58,701 nucleotides of DNA from Sphingomonadales bacterium (GTDB lineage Bacteria > Pseudomonadota > Alphaproteobacteria > Sphingomonadales > Sphingomonadaceae), in NCBI GenBank assembly GCA_028870315.1, contig JAGWPW010000094.1:1-58701 (forward strand). The letters are read 5' to 3'. Within the stretch, counting starts at the first letter, position 1; the number at the start of each line of letters is the position of its first letter. The notes under the pieces are model-generated. The model searched no databases. It was not told the origin of the DNA and was given only the letters and a program-made list of their open reading frames with translations. The translations under genes and the position numbers were made by a program. Below, piece after piece: positions 28,237 through 36,500 of the stretch.

Positions 28237-28237
28237 A

Positions 28238-30133
28238 GTGATCGCCGCGCTGGTCGACCATGCGATCGCCGCCAGCGATGCCGCCGCCTTTGCCGCAACG
28301 CTTGAATTCGGGCCCGATGCCTCGGCGCGGTTCGCGCGCGAAGGCGCGGCGGTGCTCGCGCAACTCCACCGCCGGGACAGCGCCGGCTGGACGCCGGGCC
28401 GCGCGCCGTCGGGGCATGTGGTGGTCCTGTCGGGACAATTGCACAACCGCGAGGCGCTGGCGCGCGAGCTTGGCTGCCGCGGTCGCGACGATGCCGCGGT
28501 CTATGCGCATGCGCTGGCGCGCTGGGGCACGGCGGTCGATGAACGCGCGATCGGCCATTACGCGGCGATCGCGCTGCTGCCCGATCGCGCCGGCCTGCGG
28601 CTCGCGCGCAGCCCTTTCATCGCGCCGCCGCTGCATTTTTGCAGCGATGGCGCGCGGCTTGTCGCGGGATCGAGCCCGCGCCCGCTGTTCTGGCGCCGCG
28701 AGGCGCCGCGCCGGGTGGCGCTGCGCCAGCTTGCCCGCAGCCGGCTGATCGACTTCACCGACCGCTTCGCGGGCTGGTACGAGGGTTGCCATCGCCTGCC
28801 GCTCGGCGCGGCGGTGGAGCTACGCGCCGGCGACTGGACCGAGGTGTGGCGCTATGATCTTTTCGCGCGGCCGCGCCAGCGCCTGGCCCATGACGAGGAT
28901 TATGTCGAAGCGGCGCGGGCGCTGCTCGACGAGGGGGTCGCCGCCGCGCTCGACGGCAGCCGCCGGCCGGGGGTATTCCTGTCGGGCGGGCTCGATTCAA
29001 GCCTCATCGCGGCGGCCGCGCTGCGCGCGCTTCCTCCGGAATGCGAATTGCCCGCCTTCACCGCCGGGCCGGCGCCGGAATGGCGTGGCACCGTTCCCGA
29101 AGGCCGCTATGCGCGCGAATTCGACGCGGTCGCGGGTTTCGCGGCGCTGGAGCCGCGACTTCGCCCGCATGCGGTTTTCCCGGATGGCCACGATTTTCGC
29201 CATGGCATGCGCGAACTCATCGCCGCGATGGACTGCGCGCCGCCGGCGCTCGCCGGCGCGTGGATGCAGCATGGGCTGTTCGCGGCAGCGCGCGCGCAGC
29301 AATGCGATGTCGTGCTGTGGGGCGATTGGGGCAATTTCAGCATCAGCAGCGCCGCCCCCTGGGCGCCGGTCGAATTGTTCCTGCGCGGCCAATGGCTGGC
29401 GCTGGCGCGGCTGCTGCGCCACGAGCCCGGCGACAGCCGCCCGATGGCGCGACGCTTCCTTGCGCGCGTGGTGCTGCCGCTGCTGCCGCGGCGCGTCTGG
29501 GCGCGCGTGTGGCAATGGCGCCACGGCGCCCCCCCCGATGCCGCGCGCGATGCCGGGCTTTCGCGGCAATGGGTCGCGGCGCAGGGGCTTGTCGAACAGG
29601 CCCGCGGCGGCGGCAGCGATCCCGAGCGGCACCGGGCGCGCAGCCGCCGCGAACTCTGGTCGCGATTGCTGGCCGAGGACGGACAGGGCCACGAGCAGTT
29701 GCTGCTGGGCATGGAGCAGCTTTACGGCGTCACGCTGCGCGATCCTTGCGGCTATCGCCCGCTCGTCGAATTCTGCTGGGGCGTGCCGACCCGCCAATTC
29801 ACCCGCGGCCCGCTGAACCGCTTGCTCGCCCGGCGAATGGGTATCGGGCGCATTCCCGAGGCTATCCGCCTCAACCGCGCCACCGGGTTTCCCCACCCCG
29901 ACTGGCACGCGCGCATCGGCAGCGCGCGCCTCGATCTCATCGCCGAGCTCGACCGCATGGCCGCCGACCCCGACATCGCGATGCTGCTCGATCTGCCGGG
30001 GCTGCGGCAGCGGCTGGTCGATTTCCCCGCCGAGGCCGACCACGAGGATCGCGGCGCTTATCTGTGCGCGCTGCCGCTGGCGATCAGCGCCGGGCGCTTC
30101 CTCGCCTATGCGAGCGGCCGCAACGATATCTGA
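28238..30133 (+). CDS. Lasso-type macrolactam synthetase (asparagine synthetase-like C protein)
   Basis: The 631-residue protein has a reduced N-terminal glutaminase-like domain without the nucleophile Cys2 (Met1-Ile2) and a C-terminal ATP pyrophosphatase domain. The PP-motif is SGGLDSS (249-255), and GDWGNFSISS (362-371) is the lasso-cyclase form of the second nucleotide motif. DPCGYRPLVEFCWGVP near the C-terminus is also typical. It would adenylate the ring-forming Asp/Glu side chain and join it to the new N-terminus. GTG start at 28238, 42 bases after the precursor. Confidence 0.9.
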   Translation: MIAALVDHAIAASDAAAFAATLEFGPDASARFAREGAAVLAQLHRRDSAGWTPGRAPSGHVVVLSGQLHNREALARELGCRGRDDAAVYAHALARWGTAVDERAIGHYAAIALLPDRAGLRLARSPFIAPPLHFCSDGARLVAGSSPRPLFWRREAPRRVALRQLARSRLIDFTDRFAGWYEGCHRLPLGAAVELRAGDWTEVWRYDLFARPRQRLAHDEDYVEAARALLDEGVAAALDGSRRPGVFLSGGLDSSLIAAAALRALPPECELPAFTAGPAPEWRGTVPEGRYAREFDAVAGFAALEPRLRPHAVFPDGHDFRHGMRELIAAMDCAPPALAGAWMQHGLFAAARAQQCDVVLWGDWGNFSISSAAPWAPVELFLRGQWLALARLLRHEPGDSRPMARRFLARVVLPLLPRRVWARVWQWRHGAPPDAARDAGLSRQWVAAQGLVEQARGGGSDPERHRARSRRELWSRLLAEDGQGHEQLLLGMEQLYGVTLRDPCGYRPLVEFCWGVPTRQFTRGPLNRLLARRMGIGRIPEAIRLNRATGFPHPDWHARIGSARLDLIAELDRMAADPDIAMLLDLPGLRQRLVDFPAEADHEDRGAYLCALPLAISAGRFLAYASGRNDI

Positions 30134-30349
30134 GCGCGCCCGGAGCATAATGCGTGGCTCGGGAAACGCGCATCATGCCCTCGTGCCGGCGTCCGGCCAA
30201 TTCACTGGCCATTCACGCGCGGGGCCGATAGAGCCGCGATTGTCATAATGACCAGCTATGCCGGGGGGTAGGGCAGGGAACCGGAACCACAGGGCCGTGC
30301 CGTTTGGCGCGGTCACAGGCTTGTCATGCTTTACCAGGGATCTGCGTCG

Positions 30350-30865
30350 ATGTTCTCTGCTGTTCTCGATCTTCCCCGTCGAACCCGCGCGGCCATGGCG
30401 CTTGCCGCCGCGCTGCTTCTCCCGACCGGCGGCGGCGCGGTTGCCGCCTCGCCCGCGCCGCCACCGCCCGCCGGTTGCACCGGCCCGGTGAGCAGCACCT
30501 GGATCAAGGTGGTGGTCGAAGGGGTGCACGACAACAGCGGCCAGATCACCATCACGCTTTATGCCGACGATTCGAGCCGTTTCCTCATCCGTCATGGCTC
30601 GCTCTACATCGGCCGCACGCCGGCGGTGGCGGGCACGACCACCAGCTGCATCTTCGTCCCGCATCCCGGGGTCTATGTGCTGGCGGTCTATCACGATGCG
30701 AACGGCAACGGCAATTTCGACCGCAATAGCCTCGGCCTGCCGGCGGAAGCCTATGGATTTTCGAATAATCCACCGACGCTGCTCGGGCTGCCCGCCTTCC
30801 GCTCGGTGCGGATCGAGGTGCCGCGCAGCGGGATGGCGACCCATATCCAGCTCAAATATCCCTGA
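30350..30865 (+). CDS. DUF2141 domain secreted protein
   Basis: The 171-residue protein has a signal peptide (MFSAVLDLPRRTRAAMALAA and following hydrophobic stretch). The DUF2141 core has the segments VYVLAVYHDANGNGNFDRN and LPAEAYGFSNNPPTLLG. The D-x-N-G-x-x-x-F-D loop matches the calcium-type motif seen in the paralogue at 18133. An ATG at 30326 would add eight residues. The 190-base gap before it has no gene. It is the first gene after the RiPP locus, yet nothing links it to peptide production. Confidence 0.82.
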   Translation: MFSAVLDLPRRTRAAMALAAALLLPTGGGAVAASPAPPPPAGCTGPVSSTWIKVVVEGVHDNSGQITITLYADDSSRFLIRHGSLYIGRTPAVAGTTTSCIFVPHPGVYVLAVYHDANGNGNFDRNSLGLPAEAYGFSNNPPTLLGLPAFRSVRIEVPRSGMATHIQLKYP

Positions 30866-30907
30866 TCGCCGCCGCCTCGTCGGGCCAGCGGCGCGGGCGG
30901 GCCATCG

Positions 30908-31684
30908 CTACGGCTGACGCCGCAGCCCGGTTTCGGTGCTGCCGTATAGTTCGGGGAGAAAGCGCGGCGCCTCCTCTTCGGCGAGGGCATGCGCGCGCGG
31001 ATCATCGACGTCGAGCCACCATGCCGCCATCGCATCGTCGCCGATGTCCATCGTCGCGGCGCGGCCGGCGTCGGCAAGCCGCTGCATGCCGTCCGTCAGG
31101 CTGCCGGGACGGCCATCGCGGATCGCCTCGCGGATCGCCGCGGCGAGTTCGGGGGTGGCGAGAAACGCCCCGCAATCAACCGCATCGTAGCGCGCGATTG
31201 TCTTGCCGATCGCCACGATCCGCCCATCCGGTGCGGTGCGGACCCAGGTCGCGTCATCGGGATCGATCCGCGGATGGTCGAGCCGCCGGTCGATGGCCAG
31301 CGTCACCCCGCGATCGGGCCCGCCCGCGCCCGCCAGATTTCGCAGAATCGGCGCGGCGAAGATGTGATCGGCCATCACCAGCAGATATGCACCGGCGATG
31401 CGCGCGGCGCCGGCAATCACCGAATGGCCGTTGGGCAGCGACCAGTCGGGGCAGCGCACCGGCTCGATGGTGATGGCGCAACGTTCGGCCAGCGCCGGCA
31501 GCGCGGCTTCGAGCCGCTCTGCCTCATGGCCGGTGACCACCACCACGCGGTCCACGTCGGCGGCGCCGAGCTGGCGGATGGCGAGTTCGAGCAGCGCGAT
31601 GCCGGCGACCGGCGTCAGCGGCTTCGACGGCGACAGGCTGGCGAGCCGGCTGCCATAGCCCGCGGCGATGATCAATCCGTCCAT
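30908..31684 (-). CDS. Nucleotidyltransferase, probable CTP:inositol-1-phosphate cytidylyltransferase
   Basis: The 258-residue protein starts with the sugar-phosphate nucleotidyltransferase signature IIAAGYGSRLASLSPSKPL and has LLVMADHIFA, in which the Asp binds the catalytic metal. The family includes the cytidylyltransferase half of IPCT-DIPPS enzymes. The neighbours, myo-inositol-phosphate synthase and CDP-alcohol transferases, point to inositol phosphate as substrate; a glucose-1-phosphate or similar substrate cannot be excluded. The upstream frame from 32005 runs inside ino1 and is rejected; the ATG at 31684 is 80 bases after the ino1 stop. Confidence 0.75.
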   Translation of the reverse strand: MDGLIIAAGYGSRLASLSPSKPLTPVAGIALLELAIRQLGAADVDRVVVVTGHEAERLEAALPALAERCAITIEPVRCPDWSLPNGHSVIAGAARIAGAYLLVMADHIFAAPILRNLAGAGGPDRGVTLAIDRRLDHPRIDPDDATWVRTAPDGRIVAIGKTIARYDAVDCGAFLATPELAAAIREAIRDGRPGSLTDGMQRLADAGRAATMDIGDDAMAAWWLDVDDPRAHALAEEEAPRFLPELYGSTETGLRRQP

Positions 31685-31764
31685 GGCGGCGGGCTTCCAG
31701 ACAGGCAGGCGTTTGGCCAAAGGCGCCGGTTCCGCCCCTCGGGGCCTGTCGGGGGCTGGTGCCC

Positions 31765-32868
31765 CTATTCCGCGGCGATCGCGGTGTCGGCGATATATTC
31801 CTCGACCATCTGCGCTGCGGTATCGTCGTTGAACTGCTGCGGCGGATGCTTGCAGAAATAGGCCGAGGGGCCGATCAGCGCCCCGCCCTCGCCACGTTCC
31901 AGCGCGACCTTGCAGCAGCGGATCGCATCCATCACGCAGGCCGCCGAATTCGGGCTGTCCTCGACCGAGAGCCTGAGTTCGAGGTTCATCGGCACATTGC
32001 CCCATTGCGAGCCTTCCAGCCGCAGGAAGCAGAGCTTGTTGTCCTTCTGCCAGGGCACATAGTCCGACGGGCCGACATGGATGTTTTCATCGGCGAGCCG
32101 CTGGACGAGCATCGCCTGCACCGCCTCGGTCTTCGATTCCTTCTTGCTGCCCAGCCGCTGGCGATCGAGCATGTTCATGAAGTCGGTGTTGCCGCCGGTG
32201 TTGAGCTGATAGGTCTTCTCGACCGAGACGCCGCGCGCGCCAAACAGGCTGGACAGCACGCGATGGACGATGGTGGCGCCGATCTGCGCCTTGATGTCAT
32301 CGCCGACGATCGGAATACGCCTGGCGCGGAAGCGCGCTTCCCATTCGGGCCGGCTGGCGATGAACACCGGCATGCAGTTGACGACCGCGACCCCGGCTTC
32401 GAGCGCGCAATCCATGTAGAATTCGGTGGCTTCCTGCGATCCGACCGGCAGGAAGTTGAGCATCACCTCGGCGCCCGTGCTCTTGAGCGCGGCGATCATG
32501 CGTTCGCGGGTGATCTCGGGCTCGTCGGCGACGATGAAGCCCTTCTCGCCGACCGTGGTCATGTGCGGGGCGACGCCATCGAGCACCCTGCCCATCAGCA
32601 CCCTGGACCCCGACGGCGGCACCACCGGCTGGAACACCGCGGTGTTGTTGGGCGCCTGGAAGATCGCCTCCGACAGGTCGAGCCCGACCTTGCGGGCATC
32701 GACATCGACACCCAGCACGAATTGCACATCGCCGGCCCCATAGCCGCCGATGCGATCATGAATCAGCCCCTGCGACGAGTTGTTGGACCGGTAGTAGGCA
32801 ACGCCCTGGATCAGCGAGCTGGCGCAATTGCCCACGCCGATCACGGCGACCTTGATTGCTTTCATCAA
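31765..32868 (-). CDS. ino1: Myo-inositol-1-phosphate synthase
   Basis: This NAD-dependent enzyme converts glucose 6-phosphate to 1L-myo-inositol 1-phosphate. The 367-residue protein has the Rossmann start VIGVGNCASSLIQG. The central catalytic part has FLPVGSQEATEFY, GDDIKAQIGATIVHRVL and QLNTGGNTDFMNM. This is the shorter, actinobacterial/archaeal-like size class. It lies between the IPCT-like gene and a CDP-alcohol transferase on the same strand, which strongly suggests a product containing phospho-inositol. Confidence 0.95.
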   Translation of the reverse strand: MMKAIKVAVIGVGNCASSLIQGVAYYRSNNSSQGLIHDRIGGYGAGDVQFVLGVDVDARKVGLDLSEAIFQAPNNTAVFQPVVPPSGSRVLMGRVLDGVAPHMTTVGEKGFIVADEPEITRERMIAALKSTGAEVMLNFLPVGSQEATEFYMDCALEAGVAVVNCMPVFIASRPEWEARFRARRIPIVGDDIKAQIGATIVHRVLSSLFGARGVSVEKTYQLNTGGNTDFMNMLDRQRLGSKKESKTEAVQAMLVQRLADENIHVGPSDYVPWQKDNKLCFLRLEGSQWGNVPMNLELRLSVEDSPNSAACVMDAIRCCKVALERGEGGALIGPSAYFCKHPPQQFNDDTAAQMVEEYIADTAIAAE

Positions 32869-32969
32869 TTCAAACCCTCCAGGCCGTTGCCGGGCATCCG
32901 GTACAATTCAGCGTTCTTGAGAAAGTGGACGCCAAAAGCAAGAAGTTTGCGAATGGTCAAGCTCCATGC

Positions 32970-34157
32970 TCAGGCGCCTAGCGCGGAATGGCGCGCGTGT
33001 GTGCTTAAAATCACAACCAGCCAGACGGTCATGATCGCCGAAAATCCAATGATTGCCTCGTCGGCCAGCCCGGCAACGAACAGCACCACCGCGGCCGCGG
33101 CGAGAAAATCGCGCATGGTCAGCCACACCGCCCATTGGCCCAGCCGGCCGCTGGCGCGGAAGCGCTGCTTGAGCCCGTCGAAGCTGATCGGCGCGCCGCG
33201 GCGGCGCGCGCCGCCGCCCAGCACCGTCAGCCCGATCGTCAGCATGACGAGCCCGGCACCGCCGAACGAGGCCGACAGCCAGCGACCGCGCAGCGCCAGA
33301 TTGATCACCGTGCCGAAGATGAAGGCCAGATTGGTGGCGGCATCGATCAGCGTGTCGATCTGCGCGCCGCGATCGGAGGTGCGCAGCGTGGCGCGGGCGA
33401 TTTCGCCATCGACCCCGTCGAACACCGATGCGGCATGGAACAGCAGCGCGCCCAGCACGAGCCCCACCGGGCTGCCGAGCGCAACCAGCGCGGTGAACAT
33501 CATCAGCCCGATGGCGGCGGTGCCCATGGTCGCATGGATCGGCTGGATGCCGGGGATGCGCAGCAGCGCCCGGCTGATCGCCTGCGAGATCGGACGGTTG
33601 AGGCTGCGCGAGACGATGCCGTCGGTCGATTTGGCGGTGGCGGCGACGATCGCGCGCCCCGCCCGCGCATAATGACGCCGGACATCGGCGCGACCAGGGG
33701 CGCGCGCGGGCAGCGAATCGGGCGCGCCAAAGCGCAATGCCGGATTATGGCCCGAGGCGCTGGCCAGCGCCGCCCGGATCGTTGCCGCATCGACCAGCGC
33801 CTCACCCTCGACCGCCAGCAACGGGCGATGGATGAAGTCCTCGGGCCGATCGGACAGCAGGCAGGGGGCAGAACCCGACCCCGGCAGCACCGCGAGGCCA
33901 TCGAGCCCGCGCACCGGCATCGTGCCGGCCAGCCGCGCGATCTCCTGCCGCACCGAGGTCGGCAGCGGCGATTTGTCGGCGATCCGCAGCCAGCATTCCT
34001 CGACGCCGGCCAGCGCGACCTCGCGCACCGCGCGCGCCGCGGCGGGCACGCCAGCTACCAGCGCCGCCGCGGTGGCGCCGCTGGCAAACTCTATGACGGC
34101 AGGCGTCGACAGGGCTTTCCCTTTCGGGCTGGAATTGATTTGCCTTTGCACACGCAT
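32970..34157 (-). CDS. CDP-alcohol phosphatidyltransferase with an N-terminal degenerate nucleotidyltransferase-like region
   Basis: The 395-residue protein has a CDP-AP domain with the complete motif D247-x2-D250-G-x2-A-R-x8-G264-x3-D268-x3-D272 and about six membrane segments (212-395). Entry to this domain (SLNRPISQAISRALLR) resembles DIPPS-type enzymes. Residues 1-170 look like a shrunken nucleotidyltransferase: no GxGxRL-type loop is visible. In bifunctional IPCT-DIPPS enzymes an active cytidylyltransferase occupies this position; here a separate one is encoded downstream. The likely reaction is transfer from a CDP-activated group to or from inositol phosphate. Start is 87 bases from a divergent CDP-AP gene. 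Confidence 0.8.
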   Translation of the reverse strand: MRVQRQINSSPKGKALSTPAVIEFASGATAAALVAGVPAAARAVREVALAGVEECWLRIADKSPLPTSVRQEIARLAGTMPVRGLDGLAVLPGSGSAPCLLSDRPEDFIHRPLLAVEGEALVDAATIRAALASASGHNPALRFGAPDSLPARAPGRADVRRHYARAGRAIVAATAKSTDGIVSRSLNRPISQAISRALLRIPGIQPIHATMGTAAIGLMMFTALVALGSPVGLVLGALLFHAASVFDGVDGEIARATLRTSDRGAQIDTLIDAATNLAFIFGTVINLALRGRWLSASFGGAGLVMLTIGLTVLGGGARRRGAPISFDGLKQRFRASGRLGQWAVWLTMRDFLAAAAVVLFVAGLADEAIIGFSAIMTVWLVVILSTHARHSALGA

Positions 34158-34244
34158 CGTCTGGTTGCTGCCGTGAAATTCTCTATATGCAGCAAATGGC
34201 GTGCAGCCAAGCCGGCGCGCGACTGCGGGGTAAACCTAATACAA

Positions 34245-35144
34245 ATGATTACGGACACCCAAACCGGAAATTTTTCCCGCGCCGCAGCGCGCGCGCAACG
34301 CCCGCGCGAGCTGGAAGACGCCTTGAATTTCCACCTTTATCATCCGCTCGCCTGGCGGCTGGCGCAGGGCCTTGCGCGCACCCCCATGACCCCGAACCTC
34401 GTTTCGGTGGTCGGCGCGGGCTTCGTGATTGCCGCGGCCGTCGCCTATGCGCAGCCGTGGTGGCCGGTATCGGCGCTGCTCGGCATGATGCTGCACATGA
34501 CCTGGCATGTGGTCGATGGCGCCGATGGCGATCTCGCGCGGCTCACCGGCCGGGTCAGCCCGGTCGGCGAGATGGTCGATGGCATCTGCGACTATGTCGG
34601 GCATGTCGTGCTCTACCTCGTGCTCGGCTGGCTGCTCCAGCGCCAGATCGGTGCCAGCGCCTGGCCGCTGGCGATCGCGGCGGGCATCAGCCACGTGATC
34701 CAGACCAATCATGTCGAAGTGCAGCGCCGGTCGTATCAATGGTGGGTCTATGGCAAGTCGTGGCTGGGGATAACGCATCGCCTCGCCGACGCGCCGACGC
34801 GCGCGCGCGGCCTTGCCGGCTTTGCAAGCTTCTATCTCGGCGTTGCCGCGGGCGTCGCCGGTTCCACCCGGCTGATCGACGAAGCGGTCGCCGATGCCGC
34901 CAGCGATCCCGAACGCCGCGCACGGATCACCGAGCTTGCCCGCGCCGAGGCGCCGCCGCTGCTGCGGCTGCTCAAGGTGCTTGGCCCCAATCCGCGCGCG
35001 ATCGTGCTCGGGCTGTCGATGCTCGCGCATTCGCCGGTGTGGTATTTCGCCTGGGAGGTCGTGGTGCTGAATGTGCTGCTGGTGGGATCGGTGCAGCGGC
35101 ACAATGCCGCCGCGCGGCGCATCCTCGCCGCGATCGGGCGCTGA
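34245..35144 (+). CDS. Second CDP-alcohol phosphatidyltransferase family protein
   Basis: The 299-residue protein from ATG 34245 has D91-x2-D94-G-x2-A-R-x8-G108-x3-D112-x3-D116, so all metal- and CDP-binding residues are present, with membrane segments around 50-90, 118-150, 185-205 and 265-290. An open frame continues upstream to 33135 but runs antisense to the divergent transferase gene and is rejected. This enzyme and its neighbour could use CDP-inositol and an alcohol acceptor, or CDP-diacylglycerol and inositol phosphate. A hairpin with trailing T residues follows. Confidence 0.82.
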   Translation: MITDTQTGNFSRAAARAQRPRELEDALNFHLYHPLAWRLAQGLARTPMTPNLVSVVGAGFVIAAAVAYAQPWWPVSALLGMMLHMTWHVVDGADGDLARLTGRVSPVGEMVDGICDYVGHVVLYLVLGWLLQRQIGASAWPLAIAAGISHVIQTNHVEVQRRSYQWWVYGKSWLGITHRLADAPTRARGLAGFASFYLGVAAGVAGSTRLIDEAVADAASDPERRARITELARAEAPPLLRLLKVLGPNPRAIVLGLSMLAHSPVWYFAWEVVVLNVLLVGSVQRHNAAARRILAAIGR

Positions 35145-35152
35145 CAGCCCAA

Positions 35153-35174
35153 GGCGCGCTCTTTCGCGCGTTTT
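35153..35174 (+). terminator. Short hairpin with T run after the second CDP-AP gene
   Basis: GCGCG (35154-35158) pairs with CGCGC (35165-35169) around CTCTTT and is followed by GTTTT. A near-identical hairpin, inverted, lies at 36463-36478. Confidence 0.55.
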
Positions 35175-35246
35175 GAAAGCGACTCCCGGCGTCGGCCCAT
35201 CGATTTTGCGATTGCCGCCGGCGCGCCGGCCCGGCATCCTGCGCCG

Positions 35247-36446
35247 ATGCCCGATCCTGTGCTCCTCGCCGAAGCAGAAAAGCTTTCGCCGCGGCTGGTG
35301 GGCCTGCGCCGGGCGATCCATGCCGAGCCCGAACTCGGGCTTTCGACCCCGCGCACCCGCGACAAGGTTCGCGCCGCGCTTGCCGACCTGCCGCTCGCCT
35401 GGCGCGAGGGCGGCGCGACGACCGGGCTGGTCGCAAGCCTTAAGGGCGGCATTCCCGGCGCGCGGCGGGTGCTGCTGCGCGGCGACATGGACGCGCTGCC
35501 GATGCCCGAGAACACGGGGCTGCCCTATGCCTCGCGAATTGCCGGCACGATGCATGCCTGCGGCCATGATGCCCATGTCGCGATGCTGGCGGGTGCGGCC
35601 CGGCTGCTCGCGGCGCGGGCCGGGCGGCTGGCGGGCGAGGTGTGCTTCATGTTCCAGCCGGGCGAGGAGGGCTGGCACGGTGCACGCCACATGCTGGATG
35701 ATGGCCTGCTCGATCCGCTGCCCGACGCCGCCTTCGCGCTGCATGTGATGCCCAACGCCCGCCATGGCGTGATCGCCGGGCGCACCGGGCCGCTGCTCGC
35801 CGCCGCCGACATGATCGAGATCACCGTCGCCGGCCGCGGCGGCCACGCCTCGCTGCCGCATCAGACGCGCGATCCGGTACCCGTCGCCTGCGAGATCGTC
35901 ACGGCGCTGCAAGCGCTGGTGACCCGCCGTTTCGATGCGCATGACCCGGTGATCGTCACCATCGCCCGGATCGACAGCGGCACCACGCATAATGTCATTC
36001 CCGATCATGCGCGTCTCACCGGCACGATGCGCAGCCTGTCCGCGACGCATCGCGCGCGGCTGCGCGAAGCGGTCGCGCGCCTCGCCACCGGCATCGCCGC
36101 CGCGCATGATTGCGAGGCACAAGTGACGGTGACCGAGGGCTTCCCCGTCACCATCTGCGATGCGCGCGCGGTGGCGCTGGGCGAGCGGGTGGCGCAGCGC
36201 CTGTTCGGCGCGGACGGCTTCGAGCGGCTCGCCGCGCCGATCATGGGCGCCGAGGATTTCGCCTATGTGCTCGAAAAGGTGCCGGGAGCGATGTTCTTCC
36301 TTGGCGCCGCGCCGCAGGGCTCCGACTGGTCGCAATGCTGCGGCATCCATTCGAGCCGGATGATGCTCGATGAAGCCGTGCTGCCGCGCGGCGCGGCGCT
36401 GCTCGCGGGGCTTGCGGAGGATTTCCTCGCCACGGGCTTTGGTTGA
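35247..36446 (+). CDS. M20-family amidohydrolase (aminoacylase/hippurate hydrolase-like)
   Basis: The 399-residue metallopeptidase-fold protein has the di-metal motifs LLRGDMDALPM, HACGHDAHVAML and QPGEEGWHGARHML, and a final GAEDFAYV plus GIHSSR-type His. The lid domain (about 185-300) is complete. Enzymes of this group remove N-acyl groups from amino acids or indole conjugates; the actual substrate is unknown. No signal peptide is seen, so it is cytoplasmic. It stands alone between two similar hairpins. Confidence 0.93.
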   Translation: MPDPVLLAEAEKLSPRLVGLRRAIHAEPELGLSTPRTRDKVRAALADLPLAWREGGATTGLVASLKGGIPGARRVLLRGDMDALPMPENTGLPYASRIAGTMHACGHDAHVAMLAGAARLLAARAGRLAGEVCFMFQPGEEGWHGARHMLDDGLLDPLPDAAFALHVMPNARHGVIAGRTGPLLAAADMIEITVAGRGGHASLPHQTRDPVPVACEIVTALQALVTRRFDAHDPVIVTIARIDSGTTHNVIPDHARLTGTMRSLSATHRARLREAVARLATGIAAAHDCEAQVTVTEGFPVTICDARAVALGERVAQRLFGADGFERLAAPIMGAEDFAYVLEKVPGAMFFLGAAPQGSDWSQCCGIHSSRMMLDEAVLPRGAALLAGLAEDFLATGFG

Positions 36447-36462
36447 GAGGCGGTTTCAAGAT

Positions 36463-36480
36463 GCGCGAAAGAGCGCGTTT
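36463..36480. terminator. Hairpin between convergent M20 hydrolase and aroC
   Basis: CGCG (36464-36467) and CGCG (36474-36477) flank AAAGAG, followed by TTT on the plus strand. Its reverse complement matches 15 of 16 bases of the hairpin at 35154-35169, so the same terminator unit brackets the M20 gene in opposite orientations. Confidence 0.45.
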
Positions 36481-36500
36481 CGGCCACCGCCCGCCCGTCT

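Noticed and set aside
33135..34244. Long N-terminal extension of the second CDP-alcohol transferase
   Set aside because: This part is antisense to the divergent transferase and low in complexity; the ATG at 34245 starts the conserved protein.
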